Assembly: GCA_003543035.1 (NCBI GenBank) | Contig: DPJL01000064.1 | Span: forward strand, 6,627-36,019 | Direction: 5' to 3' | DNA length: 29,393 bases | DNA from: Micromonosporaceae bacterium | Lineage (GTDB): Bacteria; Actinomycetota; Actinomycetes; Mycobacteriales; Micromonosporaceae | Shown here: piece after piece, positions 1 through 6,922 of the stretch | Position numbering within the stretch: the first letter of the stretch is position 1 | How the letters are laid out: each line of letters opens with the position of its first letter | Program-made: the position numbers and the translations under genes | The notes under the pieces: model-generated | Database searches by the model: none | What the model was told of the DNA's origin: nothing | What the model saw: only the letters and a program-made list of their open reading frames with translations

Positions 1-78
1 ATCGCCACCGGCTGGTATCTGATCTGGCCGCTGATCGTGGCCGTCAGCGCGCTGCTCTACCTCCGCCTGCGACGCTGA
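1..78 (+). CDS. C-terminal end of a membrane protein (5' end outside window)
   Basis: Frame 1 is open from the left edge and stops at TGA 76-78. It gives 25 residues that look like a last transmembrane helix (WYLIWPLIVAVSALLYL) followed by a basic tail (RLRR). That hydrophobic-then-basic pattern is typical of a real inner-membrane C-terminus. The antisense reading over the same bases is polar and looks like a shadow. The family cannot be named from so short a piece. It converges with the antiporter on the other strand, whose frame runs through it without a stop. Confidence 0.4.
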   Translation: MATGWYLIWPLIVAVSALLYLRLRR

Positions 79-1110
79 TCGCCAGCCCCTGTCGACAAGC
101 CAGTTGGCAACGAAGTGGGTGACGTTGGTGACGAGGATCGCGGGGGCGATGACCGCCACAGCGCCTTCGAATTGAACCTCCAGCCGCAGCGCCAGGATGA
201 TCGCCGTGATGCCGTTCTGTTGCGCCAAAGCCAAATGGACGCGGTCGACACGCGGCAGCCCTCGAGTCAGCGCAATAGCGGCCACAATCTGGGCGATGAA
301 GGCCATCAGGCCCAGCAGCACCCCGTAGCCGAGGCTGATCCCGTTGACGAGCAAGAGGCCGAGCAGCGCCCCTGAGATCATCAGCGCCCACGTGGTGACT
401 CTTCCGACGATCGCCAGTACCCATTGTGGACGGACGAACAGACCGGCGATGGCAACACCCAGCATCAGGAATTGCCAGACCGCAATCACGGCAAGCAAAC
501 CAAGGCAGACGGCGAGAGCCCATGGTCGGTTCTTCAAGGTCCGCCAACACAGATAGGCAAGCGCGGCCAGGGCAAAATTGAGACCCAGGTCAAGGCCGTA
601 GCTAAACAAACCACTTGAGACGTTGGCGGTTTGGCCGATCCGTTCGCCCAGGCCGAAGGAGTTGGTGGCGACCGCCGCGGCGTAAACGACCAGGATCACA
701 GTGATCGGGTCGTCGAAGGATGCCCACGAGGCAAGGATTGACTTGACCCGTGGCGACATCCGCTTGTCGCCCATAAGGGTGGCGACCGATAGCGGATCGA
801 TCTGCGCTACAGCCACCCCGAGGACGAGAAACAGCGGGTTCTTCGTGGCCAGGTAGAGCACTCCGCCGATGAGTAAAGCCTTTAGCAGCACACCGATGGT
901 GATGGCGGCGATGATGATGCGCTTGTTTGTTTTCGCCTCGGCTCTGTCGATGCCCACCGTGCTGCCGAACAGTCCAATGGCAAGCAGCAGGCTGGTGGCA
1001 TAGAGGTAGATCGGTGACTTGTCGACGCCGCGTAGGCCGATCAGCTCGGCGATCAGCCAGCAAACCAGGACCAGGCCGATGAGCCACAACCTGAGCGGAA
1101 TCTTCGCCAT
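1..1110 (-). CDS. Cation:proton (Na+/H+-type) antiporter, 3' end off the left edge
   Basis: The protein starts at ATG 1110-1108, preceded by AAGGTGG at good spacing, and the frame stays open to base 1 (at least 370 codons). It is polytopic, with about ten hydrophobic segments. The key region is QIDPLSVATLMGD (residues 103-115) followed by ASFDDPITVI (130-139). The acidic FDDP lies where monovalent cation/proton antiporters of the CPA type carry their ion-binding Asp pair. A conserved-looking late helix carries QQNGITAIILALRLE (297-311). Its role would be export of Na+ or K+ in exchange for protons at the plasma membrane. Residues after about 345 are polar and Gln/Asp-rich and lie antisense to another reading frame, so the true C-terminus is doubtful. 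The membrane-protein gene 59 bases upstream has the same direction and may be co-transcribed. Family assignment rests on motifs, not a search. Confidence 0.8.
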   Translation of the reverse strand, partial: MAKIPLRLWLIGLVLVCWLIAELIGLRGVDKSPIYLYATSLLLAIGLFGSTVGIDRAEAKTNKRIIIAAITIGVLLKALLIGGVLYLATKNPLFLVLGVAVAQIDPLSVATLMGDKRMSPRVKSILASWASFDDPITVILVVYAAAVATNSFGLGERIGQTANVSSGLFSYGLDLGLNFALAALAYLCWRTLKNRPWALAVCLGLLAVIAVWQFLMLGVAIAGLFVRPQWVLAIVGRVTTWALMISGALLGLLLVNGISLGYGVLLGLMAFIAQIVAAIALTRGLPRVDRVHLALAQQNGITAIILALRLEVQFEGAVAVIAPAILVTNVTHFVANWLVDRGWRSASQAEVEQRADGHDQRPDQIPAGGD

Positions 1111-1169
1111 GGCGTCCACCTTAGGGGGTTGATCGCTGCTTGATACAGCTGCTGTCATCCTCCCCGCGC

Positions 1170-2156
1170 CTACTTGCGGTAGAAGTCATCGTCGGGCCGG
1201 CCACCGAGATAGACCAGGATTTCGTTGGCCAGCTCGGAAAGCTTGCGGTCGGTCGGGTCAACCTCTGTCTGTTCCAGGGTCACTCCAATAAGGAATCCCT
1301 CTCGACGCAGCTTGTAGTAGTAGATCGCACCCTTCTCTACGTCAAGGACGATCCGGACCAGGATGCCGCTGCGCAACTCCTTGAATCGTTTGTCCAGTTT
1401 GGACGACAGGTACCTGACGTGCCGTCCGTGTTGCTCGTACATCTTGCGCCGCTGCGGCGTGTCGGCCACGTTGTAGCGCGCCATCGCGTCCTCGTCCAGG
1501 AAATCGATGTAGAACAGGCATTCGTCGGCCTCGGTGTAATAGGCGATGAAGTGCAGATCGGTAGTGCTCAGATACTTTTTGCAGAGCTCGACCATGCCCG
1601 GCGCGGCCGGGTTCTCGCCGTAGATGTCCGACGTCCACAACGATGCGTTGCTGTTGTTGACCTTTATGGTTTTGGGCGCAGTGATGTTCGAGGGCCCCTC
1701 GGTGTCCAACTCCTCCCTGGCTCGGCGTATCTGTTCGCGGATCAGATAGGCGCCCGAGGCGATCAGTAGCAGCCCAAGTGAGGGGGCTAGGGCGCTGACT
1801 GTCGTGCCGACGGCAGGTGACCACGCCGCAGCTCCACCCACCAGCTCCTCGTTGAACGTGACTGCCACCCCGAGCGCGGTGAACGCCGCACCAACCACTA
1901 TCAGGTAGTAGCCGACAATCGACTGCACATACACGCGACGGCTGCGCAGCAACGAAAGCACCAACGCCAACGCCATCAGCGCGACCACCACCACGCCGAG
2001 TCGCCCGAAGTCGTACTGCTCTTTCTTGACGATCGCGGTGACGATCTCGAACGGCGCGGGAATGATGAACACCGCAAGGATCAGCCTGGTCAAGCTATCG
2101 GTCAGCGAGATTCTGGTCGGACTGGGACGAGTGGCAGCTGGCTTTGCCGGCGGCAT
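1170..2156 (-). CDS. Membrane protein of unknown function with a soluble C-terminal domain
   Basis: I place the start at ATG 2156-2154 (328 aa) because GGAAAGGAA precedes it at normal spacing and the upstream extension is polar and unconvincing. The N-terminus is basic and Pro/Thr-rich. About four transmembrane helices follow in the first 140 residues (for example LILAVFIIPAPFEIV and LGVVVVALMALALVLSLL). A long soluble part comes after them, with a Tyr/Asp/Glu-rich region (HFIAYYTEADECLFYIDFLD) and a C-terminus ending DDDFYRK. I recognise no catalytic motif. The antiporter gene begins 59 bases downstream on the same strand, so a shared transcript is likely. The divergent promoter region before base 2332 contains two palindromes that could control this gene too. 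A sensory or regulatory partner of the antiporter is possible but is only inferred from position. Confidence 0.8.
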   Translation of the reverse strand: MPPAKPAATRPSPTRISLTDSLTRLILAVFIIPAPFEIVTAIVKKEQYDFGRLGVVVVALMALALVLSLLRSRRVYVQSIVGYYLIVVGAAFTALGVAVTFNEELVGGAAAWSPAVGTTVSALAPSLGLLLIASGAYLIREQIRRAREELDTEGPSNITAPKTIKVNNSNASLWTSDIYGENPAAPGMVELCKKYLSTTDLHFIAYYTEADECLFYIDFLDEDAMARYNVADTPQRRKMYEQHGRHVRYLSSKLDKRFKELRSGILVRIVLDVEKGAIYYYKLRREGFLIGVTLEQTEVDPTDRKLSELANEILVYLGGRPDDDFYRK

Positions 2157-2289
2157 GCGGGCATTCCTTTCCCCAAAGATACGATGCCTGTCGATGCGAT
2201 GGGAATCGTTGCATGCCTGGCAGATGAGTAACAACGCCATTACGGTCCGACACCGCGACTCGTTCGTCCCAAATAGAAATGACAAAGTT

Positions 2290-2325
2290 CACTGACAGAA
2301 GCTGTCAGTGGGCTGACGTTAACGT
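2290..2325. promoter_or_regulatory. Two adjacent palindromes between divergent genes (candidate operator)
   Basis: Bases 2290-2310 form a perfect inverted repeat: CACTGACAG, spacer AAG, CTGTCAGTG (9-bp arms). Bases 2316-2325 are the perfect 10-bp palindrome ACGTTAACGT. Both lie within 42 bases of the start at 2332 and upstream of the minus-strand gene starting at 2156. Short-spaced 9-bp arms are typical of a dimeric repressor site such as TetR or MarR. No such regulator gene is adjacent, so the binding protein is unknown. A hairpin in the mRNA leader is the alternative reading. Confidence 0.5.
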
Positions 2326-2331
2326 ACCGGC

Positions 2332-2832
2332 ATGACAGCGATCAACAACGATGGGCGGCGCGACTTCGACTTCCTGCACGGCAGCTGGCGCTCGAGCAAC
2401 CGCAAACTGGCCGACGTCAGGGATCCCGAATGCACCGAGTGGGTGGAATTCGAGGCCACCTGCGAGTGTCTGCCAATCCTCGGTGGGCTGGGAAACATGG
2501 ACACCTTCTCGGTGGCGAAGCTGCCCGGTACCGGTGAGCCGATGGAAGGCGCGACCCTGCGGTTGTTCAACCCGGAAACCGGTACCTGGAAGATCTGGTG
2601 GATGTCGACCCGTCAGCCGGGCGTGCTGGACACCCCGGTCGAGGGCAGATTCGACGGGAGCCGGGGGATATTCGAAGGCCCGGACGAGTTCTACGGCAAG
2701 CCGATCCTGGTCCGCTATGAGTGGGACAACTTCGGCGATGGCAAAGCCCAATGGGCGCAACGTTTTTCCTGGGACGACGGGGCAACGTGGGATGACCACA
2801 ACTGGGTAACCACCCACACCCGCGTCAGCTAG
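2332..2832 (+). CDS. DUF1579-like small cytoplasmic protein
   Basis: The 166-residue protein opens with DFDFLHGSW near residue 11, the hallmark of DUF1579-type, lipocalin-like beta-barrel proteins (a FDFLxGxW opening). Later strands repeat W-containing patterns (TGTWKIWWMSTRQP, WAQRFSWDDGATW). There is no signal peptide or transmembrane segment, so it is probably cytosolic. Such proteins are small barrels of unknown ligand; I cannot give a reaction. Only a weak ribosome-binding site precedes ATG 2332, so a short-leader or leaderless transcript is possible. The two palindromes at 2290-2325 sit directly upstream. The globin gene follows 21 bases after the stop, consistent with one transcript. 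Confidence 0.8.
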   Translation: MTAINNDGRRDFDFLHGSWRSSNRKLADVRDPECTEWVEFEATCECLPILGGLGNMDTFSVAKLPGTGEPMEGATLRLFNPETGTWKIWWMSTRQPGVLDTPVEGRFDGSRGIFEGPDEFYGKPILVRYEWDNFGDGKAQWAQRFSWDDGATWDDHNWVTTHTRVS

Positions 2833-2853
2833 TCCCGCCACCATGAGTAAGGC

Positions 2854-3351
2854 ATGTGGCAGAGTCGGATTGTGACTCGGCCTTCGATTTATGAGTTCGC
2901 CGGTGGCGAGGCGGCTTTCCTCGCGCTTGCCACCGCGCACCACGAGCGATGTCTTGCGGATCCGGTGCTGAACCACCCTTTCTCGCACCCCGGTCATCCC
3001 CAGCATGTGCAAAGGCTCGCCAGCTATTGGGCTGAGGTCTTCGGCGGTCCCGCAAGCTATTCCGAGTCGTGCGGAGGCCATTCGGCGATGCTTGGCATCC
3101 ACGCCAACCAAGGCGCGGAGGAGGATCTCGGTGACCGCTTCGTCCGGTGTTTCATGCAAGCCGCGGACGATGCACAACTTCCCGATGATGCTGAATTCCG
3201 GGCCAGCCTTCGGTCGTACATGACGTGGGCTGTCAACGAAGTGCTCGCATACTCGCCACGCGATTCCCGTGTGCCTGCAGGGCTGCCGGTGCCGCATTGG
3301 TCCTGGAATGGCCTCCAACGTGCCGATGCGACGAGCCCTGGTGCTGAGTAA
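2854..3351 (+). CDS. Group II-like truncated haemoglobin
   Basis: The protein (165 aa) follows the truncated-globin layout: an N-terminal helix FAGGEAAFLALATAHHERCL, then DPVLNHPFS, then the strongly typical SYWAEVFGGPASYSES (57-72). GGHSAMLGIHANQG (74-87) holds the likely proximal haem-ligand His83, and helices G and H follow (FVRCFMQAADDA, LRSYMTWAVNEVL). Group II truncated globins bind haem and O2 or NO and act in redox or NO protection in the cytosol; that role is family knowledge. ATG 2854 is chosen, but GTG 2872 (VTRPSIYEF) would also work and better matches the usual N-terminus. Its 3' end overlaps the start of the next plus-strand gene. The residue at the usual CD1 position is not clearly aromatic, so haem binding should be tested rather than assumed. 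Confidence 0.78.
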   Translation: MWQSRIVTRPSIYEFAGGEAAFLALATAHHERCLADPVLNHPFSHPGHPQHVQRLASYWAEVFGGPASYSESCGGHSAMLGIHANQGAEEDLGDRFVRCFMQAADDAQLPDDAEFRASLRSYMTWAVNEVLAYSPRDSRVPAGLPVPHWSWNGLQRADATSPGAE

Positions 3352-4348
3352 GCTGACGGCCGTGCAGGAGACGGCGAACGACGTATATCAGCTGATCCGC
3401 ACGGCCGGCGCCAAGCTGGCCGCGCATTGGCCAACCTTGCTTGCGCTCGTTTTCGCCGGCCTCATCGGCAAACTCGTGACCCAGCAAGTGGCGCTGTTCG
3501 CCGGCGATCTCGGCTGGGCGCTCGGCGTGTTCGTTTTCGCCTTCACCGCGGCCGGTTTGCTGGCCGCGATCATGCTGATGTTCCGGTCGATGTTGCCAGC
3601 ACGGCAATGGCCGCAGTTCACTACGGTCCTGGCGCCGTTCCTGGTGGTCTTTGTTGCTACCAATCATTTTGACGGGTACCAGATAAATCCGGCCCTTGAG
3701 AGACCAATCATGATGGACGTCGCGGCGGCGAGTGTGCTGATCGTGACGATCGCGTTGCGGTGGTTGATGCCACTGTGGCCGGCCGTAAACAACCAGCGTT
3801 GGGCCGCCTGGGTGCGGCTGGGGTTGGACATCTGCTGGATGTCGTTGGTGGCCTTCACTATTGCCACTCATCCACTGTCGGTTTGGCTCGTCGATCTTGC
3901 CGATCCGGTGTCCTGGCTGTTGAGCACAGCGTTCACCGTGTTGGTGGTCCCGTTGGCGTGGTTGGCCGTCGGCGGGCTGTCGCTGGGTCTTCGCCCCGCC
4001 GACGCGCGGCAATTGGTGCGCCGAGCCGGATTGCCCGTCGTGCTCGCAACGTGTCTGATCATCATGGTGGTGCAGGCGATTCCGTTGCTGCTGTGGGAGA
4101 TTGAGCGGCTTATCGTCGGCGCCCGAGAGCCGGAGTCGTGGTGGCAGCCTGTTTCCGGGCTGCTTGGCGCGTTCAACAGCGCAGTGGGGCTGCTGCTCGT
4201 GGTGTGCGTGGTGGCGGCGCTGCTGGCTCGGTCAGGCAGCGACGAGGCGGGCATAGCCGGGCAACGCAGGCCCGCGGACGACACGGACGGCGACCGGCTT
4301 GGCGGTGGCTGGCGCGACGAAGAAGACGAGGACCTGGTAGCTGTTTAG
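3326..4348 (+). CDS. Polytopic membrane protein of unknown function
   Basis: The frame is open from 3269, but the first part is antisense-like. I place the start at ATG 3326 (340 aa); GTG 3341 is an equally possible start that would overlap the globin stop by 11 bases. About eight transmembrane helices can be seen, for example TLLALVFAGLIGKLV, ALGVFVFAFTAAGLLAAIML, FLVVFVATNHFDGYQI, ASVLIVTIALRWLMPLW and GLLLVVCVVAALLA. No transporter signature is visible. The acidic tail ends DEEDEDLVAV. The last 117 bases lie antisense to the 3' end of the convergent minus-strand gene. The tail there is low-complexity and polar, so it may be shorter in function than in sequence. It runs with the globin gene on one strand. 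Confidence 0.7.
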   Translation: MRRALVLSKLTAVQETANDVYQLIRTAGAKLAAHWPTLLALVFAGLIGKLVTQQVALFAGDLGWALGVFVFAFTAAGLLAAIMLMFRSMLPARQWPQFTTVLAPFLVVFVATNHFDGYQINPALERPIMMDVAAASVLIVTIALRWLMPLWPAVNNQRWAAWVRLGLDICWMSLVAFTIATHPLSVWLVDLADPVSWLLSTAFTVLVVPLAWLAVGGLSLGLRPADARQLVRRAGLPVVLATCLIIMVVQAIPLLLWEIERLIVGAREPESWWQPVSGLLGAFNSAVGLLLVVCVVAALLARSGSDEAGIAGQRRPADDTDGDRLGGGWRDEEDEDLVAV

Positions 4349-4774
4349 GGCCTGGTCCTCCGCGGTGCAGGTGGGTGTCGGAGTCCTTGCGGTCGCAAGC
4401 TCATCGGGCTGCGTGCCGAAGAGTCGCCCGGCACTGTCCTCAAGGGATATTTCGCATTCGGTCAGCTTGCGTTGATCGTCGACCTGGATCTCGATGGCCG
4501 CTTTCCACGCCACCACCCCGGTAGGAAGCTTCACCGTCTTACCGCTGGCATCGTAGATGTCGGCCGTGGAAGTCAGGGCGATCAGGCGCAGTCGCGCCCC
4601 GGAGTAGGCGACCCATTCGGGCGGGGCGGCGCTTACCCCGGCCCGTGGCTGCCCGCCGAGGTATTGGTCGTAGAAGTCGGTGCGATAGAGGGAAACAATC
4701 GCCAAGAGCGCGGTCACCGGTAGCAGTGCCAGCAATCCCCACCGGTTCTTCCACCAAAACCCAGGCTCGGTCAC
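4232..4774 (-). CDS. Membrane-anchored exported protein, third gene of coiled-coil operon
   Basis: The protein (180 aa) starts at GTG 4774-4772, whose GTGA overlaps the stop of the upstream gene, a sign of translational coupling. Residues 13-29 (WGLLALLPVTALLAIVS) form one transmembrane anchor after a short N-terminus. The rest is an exported beta-rich domain with the pattern RLRLIALTS...WKAAIEIQVD...CEISLEDSAGRLF, similar in outline to DUF4352-type immunoglobulin-like domains in its two operon partners. It has Cys at CEISLED and PTPTCTAED, which could pair outside the cell. No enzyme motif is seen. The 3' end overlaps the convergent gene by 117 bases. I infer that the three operon products form a cell-envelope complex; no function is known to me. 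Confidence 0.8.
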   Translation of the reverse strand: MTEPGFWWKNRWGLLALLPVTALLAIVSLYRTDFYDQYLGGQPRAGVSAAPPEWVAYSGARLRLIALTSTADIYDASGKTVKLPTGVVAWKAAIEIQVDDQRKLTECEISLEDSAGRLFGTQPDELATARTPTPTCTAEDQALNSYQVLVFFVAPATAKPVAVRVVRGPALPGYARLVAA

Positions 4775-6378
4775 GGTCTCACCTCGGTCGGGGCCAGGGT
4801 TGCGGGCGGCTGATCGGCGGCCACTGTCAACGCAGGCAACTCGACCGATGCCATGGCATCCAGGGAGAGCATCTCGGGCCGAGCCGCGAAGAGCGCGGTC
4901 AAGCCGTCCAACGCGTCCTTTGGCACCTCGAAGACGACTTCGCCCTCTATCGGGATGCCCGGCTGGAAGGTGCGCTTGCCGTCGAGCAGCGGTTGACTGA
5001 GCCGATCGCTTGCCAGATAGGTGTTCCCGGCCCGATCACGCAATGCGGCATAGCCGATCCGAGTGGGCTCGGTGTTTGCGGTCAGCCTGACTCGCACGAT
5101 CACCCAGGTGCCTTGAGTATCCTGCGGCGACTGTCCAGATTGGACAGCAGCGGCGGCTCGAGCCGTCTGCACGGTGATGGTAAACGTGCGAATATCGAGA
5201 CTTTCGCCCGGCTCACCGGAGTTGGCAAACGGGCGCTCCAACCGGTCCGGGTCGGGGCTAAGCCAGTTGATGGCCGCACCGATGAGGAGAGTGGCGGCAA
5301 CCAGGCCGACCGCTATAGCGACCTGGGTAACGCGCTGTCCGGCGCTAAGCCGGATGTATGGCGTCGCATTATGTTTCGGCTCATGCTTCGGCTCGTACTC
5401 GTGCTCATCTTCCGGCCACGATGTGGTGCTGACCCACGGCTCGGGTTCAGACGGGTACTCGGAAGTGGCTTCCGGCCACCGCGCCAACAGCCGGTCCGAC
5501 TCGGAGAAGAACGGCGACTTGGTCTCGGCCTTTGCCGCGCGTTCAAACTCGGCTTGTCGTTCACGCTCAAGCTCTGCCTCCAGCTGAGCTTGGCGCTCGC
5601 GTTCGGCTTTACGCCCGCGCTTCTGCCCAGCCTTACGTTCCAATTCGGCCTGGCGTTCGAGCTCGGCCTGCTGCTTCCGCTCTCGCTCCAGCTCCGCTTT
5701 GCGCTCGCGTTCCATTGCGGCCAGGCGTTCGCGTTCGGCCTTACGCTCGCGCTCTTCCTCAGCCTTACGCGCTCGCTCCAGCTCCAACTCGGCTTTGCGC
5801 TCGCGCTCCAGTTCCGCCTCATACTCGAGGTCGGCCAGGCGTTGGCGCTCCAGCTCAGCTTGGCGTTCCTCTTCTGCCTGGCGTTCGCGTTCCAGCTCGG
5901 CCTGCCGCTGTTGCTCGGCCTTGCGCTCACGCTCCCGCGAGGCTTCGCGTTCGCGTTCGAGCTCGGCCTGGCGTAGCTGCTCGGCCTTGCGTTCGCGCTC
6001 GTGCGCGGCCTGACGTTCGAGTTCGGCCTTGCGCTCGCGCTCGACCTCCGCTCTGCGTTCTTTCTCGGCCGATCTACGAGCGAAAAAGCCGCGCTTCGGG
6101 TCGGCCTTTGGCTCCGGCTCCGGTTCAGCCCTACGCGCGGGCTTTGCCGCTGGAGCCGGCTCCTGCTCCGGTTCGGCCTTGCGCGCGGGCTTTGCCTTTG
6201 GCGCGGGCACCGGCTCGGATTTCAGCTTGCCCTTCTTGGCCAGTTTGCGAGCGACCTTGTCGCTGGAGCGGACCCAGCTCCCGTCGGGCGCCTGGATCCA
6301 TTCGTCGGTCAGAAGCGGAGTTTCGCTTTCGGCTTCCTCGAGCTCATTCAGCCGGTCGTACCGGTTGTTTGTCGTCAT
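4771..6378 (-). CDS. Membrane protein with long charged coiled coil and exported C-terminal domain
   Basis: The start is ATG 6378-6376 (535 aa), overlapping the upstream stop as ATGA. Layout: a short N-terminal segment with the W-rich patch DEWIQAPDGSWVRSSDKVAR; a Lys/Pro/Ala/Glu stretch (PAPKAKPARKAEPEQEP); then about 225 residues (roughly 75-300) of near-continuous heptad-like repeats built from ERERKAE, LERQAEL and similar units. One transmembrane helix follows near 352-372 (QVAIAVGLVAATLLIGAAI), then about 160 exported residues resembling the partners' DUF4352-like domain (FTITVQTAR, WVIVRVRLTAN, VVFEVPKDALDGL). The coil is predicted to be cytoplasmic and the beta domain outside. The GC-rich codon repeats create long false open frames on the opposite strand. 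The coil suggests self-assembly or scaffolding; this is inference. Confidence 0.85.
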   Translation of the reverse strand: MTTNNRYDRLNELEEAESETPLLTDEWIQAPDGSWVRSSDKVARKLAKKGKLKSEPVPAPKAKPARKAEPEQEPAPAAKPARRAEPEPEPKADPKRGFFARRSAEKERRAEVERERKAELERQAAHERERKAEQLRQAELEREREASRERERKAEQQRQAELERERQAEEERQAELERQRLADLEYEAELERERKAELELERARKAEEERERKAERERLAAMERERKAELERERKQQAELERQAELERKAGQKRGRKAERERQAQLEAELERERQAEFERAAKAETKSPFFSESDRLLARWPEATSEYPSEPEPWVSTTSWPEDEHEYEPKHEPKHNATPYIRLSAGQRVTQVAIAVGLVAATLLIGAAINWLSPDPDRLERPFANSGEPGESLDIRTFTITVQTARAAAAVQSGQSPQDTQGTWVIVRVRLTANTEPTRIGYAALRDRAGNTYLASDRLSQPLLDGKRTFQPGIPIEGEVVFEVPKDALDGLTALFAARPEMLSLDAMASVELPALTVAADQPPATLAPTEVRP

Positions 6379-6866
6379 GGCGCGGTCACCGCAATCGTGA
6401 TCGGCAAGCTGCCGGTGACTTGAACCGTGAGCTGCTGCGGCGCGGCGGAGGCGGCGGCCTGCTCCCATGCGAAAGCGAGCTCTTCGGGTAGGCCCGGGTG
6501 CAGCCGGTCGACACGGGACCCGTCACGCAGCAGCACGACCCCAGGCTCTGGCGCCAGCAGTCCGTCCGCTCCGGAAAGTCGCAGCATCGAGGCCAGGCCG
6601 GTCTTGCTGGAATCGCCGGTGATCTCGACCTTCGCTGTCACCACCAGCCATCGGTTGGCCGGGTCGGTCCGTTGCAGCGGGGGACGATCGGCCGCGACCG
6701 TGGCGGAGACGATGGTGACATTCCACGGCTGTTTCGGGCCACCGGTTTTCAGCAGTGCGCCGATCAAACCGGTCACCGCGAATAGGAGCAGGGCTGCGCC
6801 CGCTCCCCACCAGGTGATCGCTTGCCGCCTAGTCACACGCGGCAGCATACCGCCAGCGAATAACAC
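6375..6866 (-). CDS. Membrane-anchored exported protein, first gene of coiled-coil operon
   Basis: GTG 6866-6864 gives 163 aa; ATG 6848 (MLPRVTRRQ) is an alternative start that gives a cleaner basic N-terminus. A single transmembrane segment (WWGAGAALLLFAVTGLIGALL) anchors an exported beta-rich domain. That domain has the alternating pattern WNVTIVSATVA...RWLVVTAKVEITGDS...MLRLSGADGLL...PEELAFAWEQ, which resembles DUF4352-type immunoglobulin-like modules. It lacks a lipobox, so it is a membrane anchor and not a lipoprotein. Its stop overlaps the next start (ATGA at 6378-6375), so the three genes are probably translated as a coupled unit in fixed ratio. A TAGGAT box (minus strand, 6902-6897) is a possible -10 for the operon. 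Confidence 0.8.
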   Translation of the reverse strand: MLFAGGMLPRVTRRQAITWWGAGAALLLFAVTGLIGALLKTGGPKQPWNVTIVSATVAADRPPLQRTDPANRWLVVTAKVEITGDSSKTGLASMLRLSGADGLLAPEPGVVLLRDGSRVDRLHPGLPEELAFAWEQAAASAAPQQLTVQVTGSLPITIAVTAP

Positions 6867-6922
6867 TCAAAATCTGTCGCCCATTTGGGGATATCTATCC
6901 TAAATAGCCAGGTACTGGGGGT

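Noticed and set aside
2305..3318. 337-residue minus-strand frame opposite the DUF1579-like and globin genes
   Set aside because: It spans two well-supported genes on the other strand, lacks a start signal and has shadow-type composition.
4645..5976. Long open frames on the plus strand (443 and 319 residues) opposite the coiled-coil gene
   Set aside because: They are antisense translations of the repetitive coil codons. They are low-complexity (Leu/Arg/Ser/Pro runs), have no ribosome-binding sites and vanish outside the repeat.
5532..6491. Apparent protein-coding tandem repeats on the plus strand
   Set aside because: The DNA-level repetition comes from the heptad-like coil on the minus strand. 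It is not an independent satellite or CRISPR-like array; units vary in length and sequence and there are no unique spacers.
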